Assembly (NCBI GenBank): GCA_026421245.1
Contig: JAPKDJ010000035.1
Span: forward strand, 1 to 39,555
Direction: 5' to 3'
Origin: Akkermansiaceae bacterium
GTDB taxonomy: Bacteria; Verrucomicrobiota; Verrucomicrobiia; Verrucomicrobiales; Akkermansiaceae
Length of the DNA: 39,555 bases
Shown here: positions 1-7,678 of the stretch, piece after piece
Numbering within the stretch: the stretch's first letter is position 1
Layout of the letters: each line of letters begins with the position of its first letter
Notes under the pieces: generated by a model
The model's input: only the letters and a program-made list of their open reading frames with translations
What the model was told of the DNA's origin: nothing
The model's database searches: none
Program-made: the position numbers and the translations under genes

Positions 1-30
1 CGTCTCAGCTGCTGGCGTCTCAGCTGCTGG
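1..30. repeat. 15-bp direct tandem repeat, two copies
   Basis: The unit cgtctcagctgctgg occurs twice in a row (1-15 and 16-30), followed by a partial third copy (cttctcagg). It lies inside the partial gene at 1-111 and encodes the repeated pentapeptide PAAET. More copies may lie outside the window. A number-variable linker is likely. Confidence 0.75.
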
Positions 31-111
31 CTTCTCAGGCGTGGCGGTCTGAGCAGGCAGGAGGGCAATCGAGCATGCGCAGAGGGTGAGGATGGTGGAT
101 TTGGTTTTCAT
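1..111 (-). CDS. Secreted or lipid-exported protein, N-terminal fragment cut by the window edge
   Basis: Reading the minus strand from an ATG at 111 gives 37 codons that run off the left edge without a stop. The product starts MKTKSTILTLCACSIALLPA, a typical Sec signal peptide (Lys at the N-terminus, hydrophobic core, Ala-rich end), followed by QTATPEKPAAETPAAET. The Pro/Ala/Glu/Thr stretch is repetitive and is probably a linker just after the signal peptide. The rest of the protein lies outside the window, so no function can be given. It is in the same orientation as the three-gene operon at 214-5653, 102 bases downstream of its last gene, and could belong to the same transcript. Confidence 0.6.
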   Translation of the reverse strand, partial: MKTKSTILTLCACSIALLPAQTATPEKPAAETPAAET

Positions 112-213
112 GATATCTAGGGAAGGGAATGTCGCCCCTTTCCATAAGTCACGACCGAAAACGGCAAAAATCATAGGAAATAATTCCGGGGATTTTGGGT
201 GACTCTCCCCCAA

Positions 214-1413
214 TCACTTCACGCTCTTGAAAAGAAAGACCCCTTTTTTATTTCCGATTCCGAGATCAGTGAGCCCGTCGCCATTCACATCGGCGGCGGC
301 GAGTTGGGTTCCTGCGCCAGAGTTCGAGTCGAGGAGATGGGGGATGAAGTGCGCTCCCTTGTCGTCGCGAACGAGTTCGAACCAATAAAGAACGGCGGGT
401 TTATCGGAGTCGGGGTCGTTGCCGTTGTGGGCCCAGTAGCGTTTTCCGGTTGCAAAATCAGTGAGCCCGTCACCATTGAAATCACCTTCGATGAGTGAGT
501 GGGCTTGCGAGAAAGTGACTCCGCCGACGCCGGGAGATTTGTCCTCGGGGATGAGGACGTGTTTTTTGAAGTAAGTCTGCCCTTTGACTTTCTTGGATTG
601 GTGGTTCTCAAACCAGGCGAGCCCCCAGGCGTGGGCGGCGGTGCTGGAGACCACGTCGTTATCGCCGTCGCCGTCGATGTCAAAGACGAGCATCTGAGCT
701 CCGCCTTTTTGCGAGAATTGATAGCGATGGAAATTCCAGTTGCCCGGTTTGAGCGGGTCGGCGGGGGATTCATACCAACCTTCTTTTTCCAGGATGTCGG
801 TTTTGCCATCTCCATTGAGGTCGCCGAAGCCGAGGCCGTGGTAGTAGGGTGATTTGGTGCGCTCGGGGGAGATGGGGTGAAAGGTCCATGGTTTCGTCGG
901 GTTCTTCGAATCGGGGGTGAAGAAGCCGAAGCGTCCGCCCTGCATCGCAACCAATTCCATTTTGCCATCGCCGGTGAGATCGGTCATCTCAGGGGATTCG
1001 TTTCCAATCTTCGCGGCGACGCGATTCTTGGGCCAGTTCTCCGAGGGTTCTTTTGGCTGAAGATAGAGCTCGAGGTGGAAGACGCCATCGTGTGCGACTT
1101 GGAAGATGTCGGCGCGCCCGTCGCCGTTCACGTCCATGATCCAGCTTTGGAAGGAATTGTGGGCGTAGCCCTTGGCGGGAACGGCCTTGCCGGGGCGGTA
1201 GCGGTGCTTGGTTTGAAAGTCAGGGCCTTCCCACCAGAGCGGCCCGGCGAGAAGATCGGGGTTTCCGTCGCCATTCACGTCACCAAAAGAGGCTCCTTCG
1301 GTGTAAACGCCGGGGTCAAGAACCTCCCGGACATGGGAAGGTTTGTCAGAGTCACGGGCGGCGATGACCAGGGCGATCAGCCCGAGGGGGAAAGTAAGAT
1401 GAATGATTTTCAT
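214..1413 (-). CDS. Secreted FG-GAP/VCBS repeat protein
   Basis: A 399-aa protein with an N-terminal signal peptide (MKIIHLTFPLGLIALVIAA) and about seven FG-GAP/VCBS blades. Each blade carries a Ca-binding-type loop such as DVNGDGNPD, DVNGDGRAD, DLNGDGKTD, DIDGDGDND, DFNGDGLTD and DVNGDGLTD. The family forms integrin-like beta-propellers, usually outside the cytoplasm; the ligand is unknown. The start ATG overlaps the stop of the upstream PVC cytochrome c gene by four bases (ATGA at 1410-1413), so the two are translationally coupled and probably work together. It is the third gene of an operon with an SGNH hydrolase and the PVC protein. No catalytic domain is visible. Family assignment is firm; function is not known. 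Confidence 0.88.
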   Translation of the reverse strand: MKIIHLTFPLGLIALVIAARDSDKPSHVREVLDPGVYTEGASFGDVNGDGNPDLLAGPLWWEGPDFQTKHRYRPGKAVPAKGYAHNSFQSWIMDVNGDGRADIFQVAHDGVFHLELYLQPKEPSENWPKNRVAAKIGNESPEMTDLTGDGKMELVAMQGGRFGFFTPDSKNPTKPWTFHPISPERTKSPYYHGLGFGDLNGDGKTDILEKEGWYESPADPLKPGNWNFHRYQFSQKGGAQMLVFDIDGDGDNDVVSSTAAHAWGLAWFENHQSKKVKGQTYFKKHVLIPEDKSPGVGGVTFSQAHSLIEGDFNGDGLTDFATGKRYWAHNGNDPDSDKPAVLYWFELVRDDKGAHFIPHLLDSNSGAGTQLAAADVNGDGLTDLGIGNKKGVFLFKSVK

Positions 1414-4400
1414 TCGGTGATGGTTTCAAGAAGGACGGGAGCGGGGCGGGAGGCCGAGTTTACGGCAAGAGTGAAGTGCTGAGGGTCTTTGCTGCCGGAG
1501 AGTTCGACCACGGCGGGGCCTTTTTCAGGGAGTTTGATTTCCTTTTCTCCGCTGAAGAGGTGCATGAGATGGGTGTCGTTGATCTTGAGCTTCACCGTGC
1601 CTTCGCGGTCGATGCCGAAACGCGCGACACCCCAGCGGCTTCGTCCCCGGCCTTTCACCTTTGGAAGCTCGGAGGGAATGAGTTCGCCATTCACCTTGCC
1701 CCCGTAAGGTTGCCATTGGTATCCCTCGAATCGTTTGGCAAAGATGGCTGGGCCGTAGTGCCCGATGTCATCTCTGGTCCGGTCGTGAGGTTGCATGACC
1801 ATCCAATCGCGGATGATGGGTTTGGCGCTGACTTTAAAGTCCCCCTCTTTCCCCAACTCGGAGAGAAAACGGACCAAGTCGACGAATTCATCTTCGCGAA
1901 GGCCGGCGGTGAGGCCGGGAGGCATCATCGAGACCGGGCTAATGGTGATGTTTTTGACGTCGGCACGAGCGATGCGGTTCATCTTGCCGGCGTAGTCGCG
2001 AAGGACGACCTCGGTGTCGCTTTCGCTCACCAGTCCTCCGGTGTGGGTGTTGCCGTTTTTCTCGGTGACGAGGGTGGTGTGGTAGCCTTCCTTGATCTTG
2101 TCGTTGGGATTGAGAAGGGAGGTGATGAGGTAATCGACGGGGGCACTGGCGCCAATGCTGACGAGGTCGGGGCCGATGGGACTGCCCACTCCGCCGATGG
2201 CGTGGCAGGCGAGGCATTGAATGTCGGTATGGCGATAGATCGTTTCTCCGCGGTGAGGGTCGCCTTCGGTTTGCACGCGATTGACGAGCTTTGCCATATC
2301 CTTGGGCGAGAGCTGCTGGGCCATCGGTTTCAGTTTTCCGGCGGCTTGCAAAGCGTCCATGAGATCCTTGGGCGGCTTGCCGGAGGTGCCTGCCCGTTGC
2401 ATGCCGAGGCTGGCGATTTTGGTAGGGAGGGTTTTTCCCTTCAGGGCCTTGGCGAGTGCGGTGGAAGCTTTGGGGCTTTGGAGGAAGCTGCTGAACAAGG
2501 AGTGGGGGTCGTTGCCTTCAGTGTCTTTTTCGAAGAGAGCGACGGTGGCGGCAGCGGCTTGGTCCGGAGCGAGTTTGGCAAGTTCCTTGACCGCCAGAAT
2601 ACGAGTGGCTTCAACGGGAGCTTCGCGTGAGAGCTTTACGAACAGAGTGATGGCTTCGCGCCCACCGAAGAGACGAAGGCCTACGGCTGCTGCTTGACGT
2701 TTTCCGGGGGAATTGGTGAAGGCCGCGATGAGTTTTTCGCGGGCGGGGGCAAGTTTCCAAAGTCCGGCAAGTTTGGCTGCACTGGCGAAGTTGGCAGGGT
2801 GGTCGGAGTCTAGGAATGGGAGAAGTTTTTCCTTTCCTGACTTGGGTTGGATCTTGCGAATTTCAGCGGCCGTGATGAGTTGATTGATGATGGCAGGCTC
2901 TTTGGATGCGAGGTCCATGAGGCGGGCGAGGTCGGCTGCCAATCCCACTTGAGAGATGACGGAAATGGCGTCCTTGCGCTCGGCCGGGTTGAGAGTGCCT
3001 TGGTCGAGGCTGGTGAAGATGGCGTCGAGTGAAAGGGTTTTGCCGAGGGCCTTCATCGCGAAGAGGAGGTGGGGGAGCTTGTCTCCGAAGACAGGTTTTC
3101 CGGCTTCGAATTGTGGGACCCAATACGCCGAGTGTTCACGGACAAGGGACCAGAGGGCGAAATCGAGAGTTTCGTCCATCGGTTGGTCGAGGACTTGAAG
3201 TGCGGTGGGCACGGAGTTTGGGCCGGGCATTTGAGCGAGGCAGCTAATGGCCCACAGGCGGACCTGGGGGTTCTCATCTGCGATGGCTTTTTTGACAAGG
3301 GCTTCCGCTTCGGAGATTTCTCCGTGACGGTGATAGATCACCCGTAGGGCGGCGGCACGGGAACGTGGGTCCTTGGAGGCAAAGAGGGTTTTGATAAGTC
3401 CGAGGTTGGTGTCGTTCAAAGCCTGATGGGTCCAGACGGCTTGCAGACGGGAGAAGTCATCCTTTAAGTTGGTGCTCCATGGGGTGAGCTTGGCGAGAAC
3501 CTGCGAGCGGTCGCGTGTGCGGAGTTCGGCGCGGGCTTGTTCGCGGTGGATGCGTTCTTTTGAGACGAGGTTTGCTAGAAGGTCATCGAGACTGGCTTTT
3601 GGAAAGTCCTTCTTTTCAACGGCCTGTTGGTCTTTGAAGGTGACTCTCCAAATACGACCGTGAGTATGATCCCGCCGATTGTCGCGAAAGTCCACTTCGC
3701 CGTGTTGGATGATTGGGTTATACCAATCAGCGATGTAGATGGCCCCATCGGGTCCCATTTTGACATCGATGGGCCGGAAGGCGCGGTGGGAGGAACTGAG
3801 GAAGTCGTCGATCCGGGTGGAGGTGTAGGAACTGCCGTTGGGGGCAAGGCGGTAGGCATTGATGCGATGGCCCCGGAAGTCTGGAGCAATGAGGACGCCG
3901 CGCATGTCTTTGGGAACGTGCGAGCCGGAGAGGACTTCGAGGCCGCAGAGTTTGGGTTGACCGGGATTGAGTCCCTTCATGATGCGCTGGGCACCTGGCG
4001 AGGTGACGAAGACGGAGCGGGGGAAGATGTAGTTGATGCCGTGACCGCCCGCGCCGTCGGTGGCGAAGGTTTGGCCGTAGTCGTCGAAGATGAATCCCCA
4101 GGGATTGACGAGGCCTTTCGAAAGAACCTCGGCTTGCTGGGTCTCCGGGCGGAAATGCCAAATGCCTCCGCCCATGAGGCGACGGACGCCGTGAGGGGTT
4201 TCGAGGTGGCTGTGGATGTAAATGGACTGGAGGAAGTAGAGCATGCCATCCGGGCCTTGCTCGAAAGTGTGAACAATGTGGTGGGTGTCCTCGGTTCCAA
4301 AGCCAGAGAGGACGACGCGGCGATGGTCCGCTTTGCCATCGCCCGTGGTGTCTTTGAGGAAGATGATCTCGGTGGAGTTGGCGACGTAAGCACCGCCATC

Positions 4401-4760
4401 GGCGGGAAGGACTGCAGTGGGGATGTGAAGGTTGTCGGCAAAGACAGTGGACTTGTCGGCTTTGCCATCGTTGTCGGTGTCCTCGAGGATGAGGACGCGG
4501 TCGTTTTCTTCGGCCCCCGGGACGATGTGGGGATACATTCCGCTGGAGACGAGCCAGAGGCGGCCTTGCGTGTCGAAGTTCATCTGCACGGGCTTTGCGA
4601 TCATGGGATCGGAAGCGAAAAGCTCGATCTCCATCCCTTCGGGGAGATTGAAGGTGGCTTTTTGCTTTACCGGATCAGGATCCGGGATGTCTTTGAGCCC
4701 GCGCTGGGCGAGAACGATGCCCGTCGTGAGAGAGGCAGTGAGTAGGAGTCGGGAGATCAT
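1410..4760 (-). CDS. PVC-type PQQ-propeller / HEAT / cytochrome c protein
   Basis: About 1116 aa. A signal peptide (MISRLLLTASLTTGIVLAQ) is followed by a membrane-bound dehydrogenase-like beta-propeller (about residues 25-370; motifs such as DTDNDGKAD and MGPDGAIYIADWYNP), a HEAT-like helical region (about 390-780), a class I cytochrome c domain with heme motif CLACH (first Cys near residue 849) and a downstream Met-rich stretch (SPVSMMPPG) that may supply the axial ligand, and an extra C-terminal beta domain. This is the architecture of the Pirellula/Verrucomicrobium-type heme-binding proteins (TIGR02604 plus TIGR02603 from memory). It is probably a periplasmic redox enzyme; the substrate is unknown. 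An ATG at 4760 shares one base with the stop of the SGNH gene (TGATG); a GTG at 4763 is an alternative start. It sits in an operon with the SGNH and FG-GAP genes. Confidence 0.92.
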   Translation of the reverse strand: MISRLLLTASLTTGIVLAQRGLKDIPDPDPVKQKATFNLPEGMEIELFASDPMIAKPVQMNFDTQGRLWLVSSGMYPHIVPGAEENDRVLILEDTDNDGKADKSTVFADNLHIPTAVLPADGGAYVANSTEIIFLKDTTGDGKADHRRVVLSGFGTEDTHHIVHTFEQGPDGMLYFLQSIYIHSHLETPHGVRRLMGGGIWHFRPETQQAEVLSKGLVNPWGFIFDDYGQTFATDGAGGHGINYIFPRSVFVTSPGAQRIMKGLNPGQPKLCGLEVLSGSHVPKDMRGVLIAPDFRGHRINAYRLAPNGSSYTSTRIDDFLSSSHRAFRPIDVKMGPDGAIYIADWYNPIIQHGEVDFRDNRRDHTHGRIWRVTFKDQQAVEKKDFPKASLDDLLANLVSKERIHREQARAELRTRDRSQVLAKLTPWSTNLKDDFSRLQAVWTHQALNDTNLGLIKTLFASKDPRSRAAALRVIYHRHGEISEAEALVKKAIADENPQVRLWAISCLAQMPGPNSVPTALQVLDQPMDETLDFALWSLVREHSAYWVPQFEAGKPVFGDKLPHLLFAMKALGKTLSLDAIFTSLDQGTLNPAERKDAISVISQVGLAADLARLMDLASKEPAIINQLITAAEIRKIQPKSGKEKLLPFLDSDHPANFASAAKLAGLWKLAPAREKLIAAFTNSPGKRQAAAVGLRLFGGREAITLFVKLSREAPVEATRILAVKELAKLAPDQAAAATVALFEKDTEGNDPHSLFSSFLQSPKASTALAKALKGKTLPTKIASLGMQRAGTSGKPPKDLMDALQAAGKLKPMAQQLSPKDMAKLVNRVQTEGDPHRGETIYRHTDIQCLACHAIGGVGSPIGPDLVSIGASAPVDYLITSLLNPNDKIKEGYHTTLVTEKNGNTHTGGLVSESDTEVVLRDYAGKMNRIARADVKNITISPVSMMPPGLTAGLREDEFVDLVRFLSELGKEGDFKVSAKPIIRDWMVMQPHDRTRDDIGHYGPAIFAKRFEGYQWQPYGGKVNGELIPSELPKVKGRGRSRWGVARFGIDREGTVKLKINDTHLMHLFSGEKEIKLPEKGPAVVELSGSKDPQHFTLAVNSASRPAPVLLETITE

Positions 4761-5653
4761 CACTTTACGGCGAGAGTGGTTTTTTTGAGGGTTTCGATTT
4801 CCTTTTCCCGATCGGCAATGATGGGATCAAACATGGGAAGTTCTTTGACGTTATTTCCCTGTTCGTGTTTCCGGAAAAGACGGAGGTAGGTTTCGTTGGC
4901 GGGTCGCCAGCGGAAGAAGAAGAATTTGTTCTTCGCGATGATGGTTGCGCGAAGTTTGCGGGCGGGTTCGCTTTGAAGTTGGTTTCCAGTGGGAAGGGTG
5001 AGTCCGAGAGCTTGAACAAATTTTGGAGCAACGGTTTGGTAGCCGTTTTCGGTGAAATGAAGTCCGTTGTCGGTGAGGCCGGTGCTGTCGCCGACCGTGG
5101 CGAAGAAATCGGCAAAGTGGAGGTTGTGTTCTTTTGCCATTTCGAAGAGGGCTTTGGAATAGCGGGCCAGCCTTTGGTTGTGTTCCGTCATGTCGGGCAT
5201 GGGGGATCCGAGGCTCTCGGCGGGCGGCGGGGAAACGATGACAATCTCGCGGGGCTTTGCGGAGGCCTTGACCATATCGAGAAGCCGTTCGTAACCGTTG
5301 ATGAATTCCGTGAGCCCTTTCTCACCTTCAAAGGCGGCGCCGGCACCGTAGCAAATGATGATTACGTTTGGCTTCAGCTCGCCAAGGTCGGCTTTGAGGC
5401 GGTCAAAGCCTTCATTCGGTGGCCCGAAGTAGCTGCGGGCGTGCCCGAAGACGGTGTCACCACTCCAACCGAAATTGCGGAATTTGAGATTCTTTTTTTC
5501 CGAAGCCAGCGTGAGGGTTGTTTCAAAATGGCCATACTTTTGGGCACGTTCGATGACGGTGTTTCCGAGGAAGACGACCATGTCATCGTCTTCGAAGGTG
5601 ACCGCTGTGACGGGGATGATTGTGAGGAGCAGGAAAAGGAGCCAGGGCTTCAT
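4760..5653 (-). CDS. Secreted SGNH/GDSL-family hydrolase, PVC type
   Basis: A 297-aa protein with a signal peptide (MKPWLLFLLLTIIPVTAV). Block I, normally GDS, reads VVFLGNTVIERAQ, so the usual nucleophilic Ser is replaced by Thr. The fold is supported by the block II region NFGWSGDT, a block III-like GAGAAFEG and a clear block V DNGLHF carrying the catalytic Asp/His pair. The family hydrolyses ester bonds in carbohydrates or lipids. The altered block I recurs, as far as I recall, in SGNH proteins of Verrucomicrobia and Planctomycetes encoded next to PVC-type cytochrome c proteins, as here. Being first in the operon, it is probably co-exported with the next two gene products to act on the same extracellular material. 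Fold confident; activity uncertain. Confidence 0.87.
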   Translation of the reverse strand: MKPWLLFLLLTIIPVTAVTFEDDDMVVFLGNTVIERAQKYGHFETTLTLASEKKNLKFRNFGWSGDTVFGHARSYFGPPNEGFDRLKADLGELKPNVIIICYGAGAAFEGEKGLTEFINGYERLLDMVKASAKPREIVIVSPPPAESLGSPMPDMTEHNQRLARYSKALFEMAKEHNLHFADFFATVGDSTGLTDNGLHFTENGYQTVAPKFVQALGLTLPTGNQLQSEPARKLRATIIAKNKFFFFRWRPANETYLRLFRKHEQGNNVKELPMFDPIIADREKEIETLKKTTLAVK

Positions 5654-5726
5654 GATAATTTGTGAAAGCTAGCTACGCTCCTTCGGAGCTCTACTTGTCA
5701 TGAATTCTTCTCCGAGCCAACCCCGA

Positions 5727-6041
5727 TCAAGGCAGGTTGGTCTTGAGCCGGAAGAAACGGCGGCGCTCCGATTGATCGTATTGGTAACAGATCGGCCATG
5801 GATCGCGTGCGGTGATGAGCGAGGAAAGGCCCCCGTTTTCGTAGTAGAAGCCGAGAGTTTCCGAGCTGGCCAGGGGGTGGGACTGGTTGGCTTCATTGCC
5901 ATCGGTGAGATTCGCGGGCACCTGCCCTGACCAGGTTTGTGCGGAGGCAGAAACCGGCCGGCCAATAGCGATGTTGGTCTGGGCCGGAGAGCGGCTGCTC
6001 ATTAGGAGCAGTCCGAGTAGAAGGCTAATTTCGAGAGTCAT
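5727..6041 (-). pseudogene. Discoidin (F5/8 type C)-like secreted protein, relic
   Basis: From an ATG at 6041 the frame encodes a signal peptide (MTLEISLLLGLLLMSS...) and then NIAIGRPVSASAQTWSGQ, the typical opening of a galactose-binding-like F5/8 type C domain, with LTDGNEANQSHP as the next strand. The domain breaks off after LGFYYE, about 60 aa in instead of about 140, and goes straight into a tail ending RRFFRLKTNLP. A tail of this kind is common at the end of such secreted proteins, so I read the gene as having lost its middle. The product would be about 105 aa. It could in principle be expressed, but it lacks most of the domain. Confidence 0.5.
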
Positions 6042-6065
6042 AGCGGGGAAGGGGCAAGCTAACAA

Positions 6066-6415
6066 ATAACTTGTTCAAGTAACGTGAAAATGCTCCCGCT
6101 TCGGGATCGAAGGGAGAGAATTTTAGGGATTCAGTTTATTCTGCCGTTGAAGAATCTGTTCGTTTCGCCTGCGGTTTAGTGTGCCGGTGAGGAACCGACA
6201 TCGGCGGGGGATTAGTTCCTTCGAACGCGGGCAACGCCGCAGAGGCCATCGGGTCCAAATAATTCAGACCTAGGAATAGAAAGGGGAACCAATAGGATGG
6301 TCGGTGAGTCTGTTCAAAATAGATTGAGCATTCATCGATTATGAATCATGAGTGTGAAAATTGTCGATTTGTGACGGGTTGCATTTTCCGAAGAGGGAGG
6401 CAAAGTCATCCCGAA
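6066..6415. other. Gene-poor stretch with a possible relic reading frame
   Basis: This stretch has no convincing gene. On the minus strand one frame stays open from about 6341 down to a TAA at 6136 and contains a hydrophobic segment (YWFPFLFLGLNYLDP) followed by a Pro/Lys-rich tail ending KRTDSSTAE. That could be the C-terminal end of a lost membrane protein, but it has no start codon and I do not recognise it. The right-hand part must hold the promoter of yaaA. No tRNA or clear terminator was seen. Confidence 0.3.
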
Positions 6416-7195
6416 ATGATTGTCCTACTTTCGCCTGCCAAGTCGTTGGATTATGAATCGCTGCTGTTGACAAAGCGGGCGACGAAACCGCGTTTTATTG
6501 AAGACTCTGCGGAGTTGATTTCTCAGCTGCGAAGGCTTTCGGTGGGAAAGATTGGGAAGTTAATGTCGATCAGTGATAAATTGGCCCAATTGAATCACGA
6601 TCGTTTTTCGAGTTGGGAAGAGGAATTCACTCAGGAAAATTCGCGTCCGGCCATTCTGGCATTCACTGGAGATGTGTATCAAGGGATGCAATTGGCAGAG
6701 TGGACGAAGGAGGATTTTTCGACCGCTCAGGCGCGGGTGCGGATTCTGTCTGGGCTATACGGGGTGCTCCGTCCGCTGGACCTTATGCAACCGTATCGGC
6801 TGGAGATGGGAACCAGGTTTCCGAACAAGCGGGGGAAGAATATTTACGAATTTTGGGGAGATGCTCTGGCGAAGTCACTGAATGCGGACTTAAAGAAATC
6901 GGGCTCGGACCATGTGGTAAATTTGGCTTCCAACGAGTATTTTTCGGCGGTCAAAAAAAAGGAGTTGGATGGCGATTTGATCACGCCGATCTTCAAAGAT
7001 GAGAAGAATGGGACGTTTAAGATCATCTCATTTTTTGCAAAGAAGGCGCGAGGGATGATGGCCGATTTCATCGTGCGCAACGACATCACTGACCCCAAGG
7101 CGCTGCAAAAATTCAAGGCGGCGGGTTACCGGTTCTCGAAGAAGGACTCAGACGAGAAAACTCTGGTCTTTCTGAGGAAAGAAGGAGCCTCTTAA
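6416..7195 (+). CDS. yaaA: YaaA family protein (DUF328, peroxide stress response)
   Basis: A 259-aa protein matching YaaA over its full length. The hallmark N-terminus MIVLLSPAKSLDYE fixes the start at 6416, although an in-frame ATG exists at 6341. Further family signatures are ILSGLYGVLRPLDLMQPYRLEMG (given here as two pieces: LSGLYGVLRPLD and QPYRLEMG), NLASNEYFSAV and FFAKKARGMMADFI. In E. coli YaaA lowers free intracellular iron under peroxide stress, and the family binds DNA through a conserved positively charged cleft; it is cytoplasmic. A purine-rich stretch (gagggagg, about 6393-6400) lies rather far upstream for a ribosome site. The gene stands alone. It fits with the other redox-defence gene in the window, the peroxiredoxin at 23468. 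Confidence 0.95.
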   Translation: MIVLLSPAKSLDYESLLLTKRATKPRFIEDSAELISQLRRLSVGKIGKLMSISDKLAQLNHDRFSSWEEEFTQENSRPAILAFTGDVYQGMQLAEWTKEDFSTAQARVRILSGLYGVLRPLDLMQPYRLEMGTRFPNKRGKNIYEFWGDALAKSLNADLKKSGSDHVVNLASNEYFSAVKKKELDGDLITPIFKDEKNGTFKIISFFAKKARGMMADFIVRNDITDPKALQKFKAAGYRFSKKDSDEKTLVFLRKEGAS

Positions 7196-7412
7196 TTAGT
7201 CCGACGTAAGGTCGGGTCTGCTTGATGAAGGGTTGTCTGGATTCAGTGATTTTGAATTCGATTTCCATCGTGAAATTGCGGTTGGCGTTTTGGCCACCGC
7301 GACTCTTGAAGTGTGAGTTGAGGAGGCGCATTTGATCAACGAGGCTAAGAACCTGAGCCTTGGTGTAGAAGTCATTGTGCTTCACGAACCGGTCGTTGCC
7401 GGTAGGATCGAG
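7196..7412 (-). pseudogene. C-terminal relic of a PEP/pyruvate-binding (PPDK N-terminal-like) domain protein
   Basis: The minus-strand frame below 7412 reads LDPTGNDRFVKHNDFYTKAQ, then VLSLVDQMRLLNSHF and FTMEIEFKIT...PFIKQTRPY. The last part resembles the end of the PEP/pyruvate-binding domain of PEP synthase/PPDK-type proteins, where M-D-I-E-F-K and IKQARP motifs close the ATP-grasp fold. The rest of the domain is missing, a TAG (7415-7413) closes the frame upstream, and the frame runs on antisense into the end of yaaA. There is no start codon that would give a functional protein. I call it a relic; family assignment rests on two short motifs. Confidence 0.45.
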
Positions 7413-7431
7413 CTAACCATTGAACATAGCG

Positions 7432-7624
7432 CCATTGGCATTGGCCGGCCCAGTCGAGTGTGGCACCCGAGGCATTGTTCCAGTTGATGACAGCAACCAT
7501 GTCTGCGACATCGGCGGGCTCTAGGAGGCTCGTGGAAGCTGCGTTGCTTCAAAGTTTGATTGAAATGACCTGACCATATGCTGGTAGGTTCATCAGAGCC
7601 GGAATTAGGATGGCAAGTATCCGT
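7432..7624 (-). pseudogene. N-terminal relic of a PEP-CTERM-type secreted protein
   Basis: The frame gives a signal-peptide-like segment (RILAILIPALMNLPAYG), then QVISIKL, an in-frame TGA (7551-7549), and then SNAASTSLLEPADVADMV followed by AVINWNNASGATLDWAG. The pattern V-I-S-x-N/K ... D-V-A-x-x-V-A-V-x-N-W-N-N is, from memory, the typical opening of PEP-CTERM-anchored secreted proteins in Verrucomicrobia. No start codon is seen and the frame is lost after about 60 codons. The TGA does not sit at a cysteine-like position, so I treat it as a nonsense mutation. It abuts the PEP/pyruvate-binding relic downstream. Confidence 0.4.
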
Positions 7625-7678
7625 GTGTGGGGGAGGTGCAGCCATCCCCGTCAATTCACAATCAGCGTGCCTGGCAGA

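Noticed and set aside
1476..4745. Long plus-strand open frames (384 and 372 codons) antisense to the PVC cytochrome gene
   Set aside because: They are shadows produced by the codon use of the gene on the other strand: low-complexity, Val/Gly/Asp-rich, and without any family motif.
7549..7551. Third possible selenocysteine TGA, in the PEP-CTERM-like relic
   Set aside because: The position does not correspond to a Cys or any catalytic residue, the frame has no start codon and decays downstream, so a nonsense change is the better reading.
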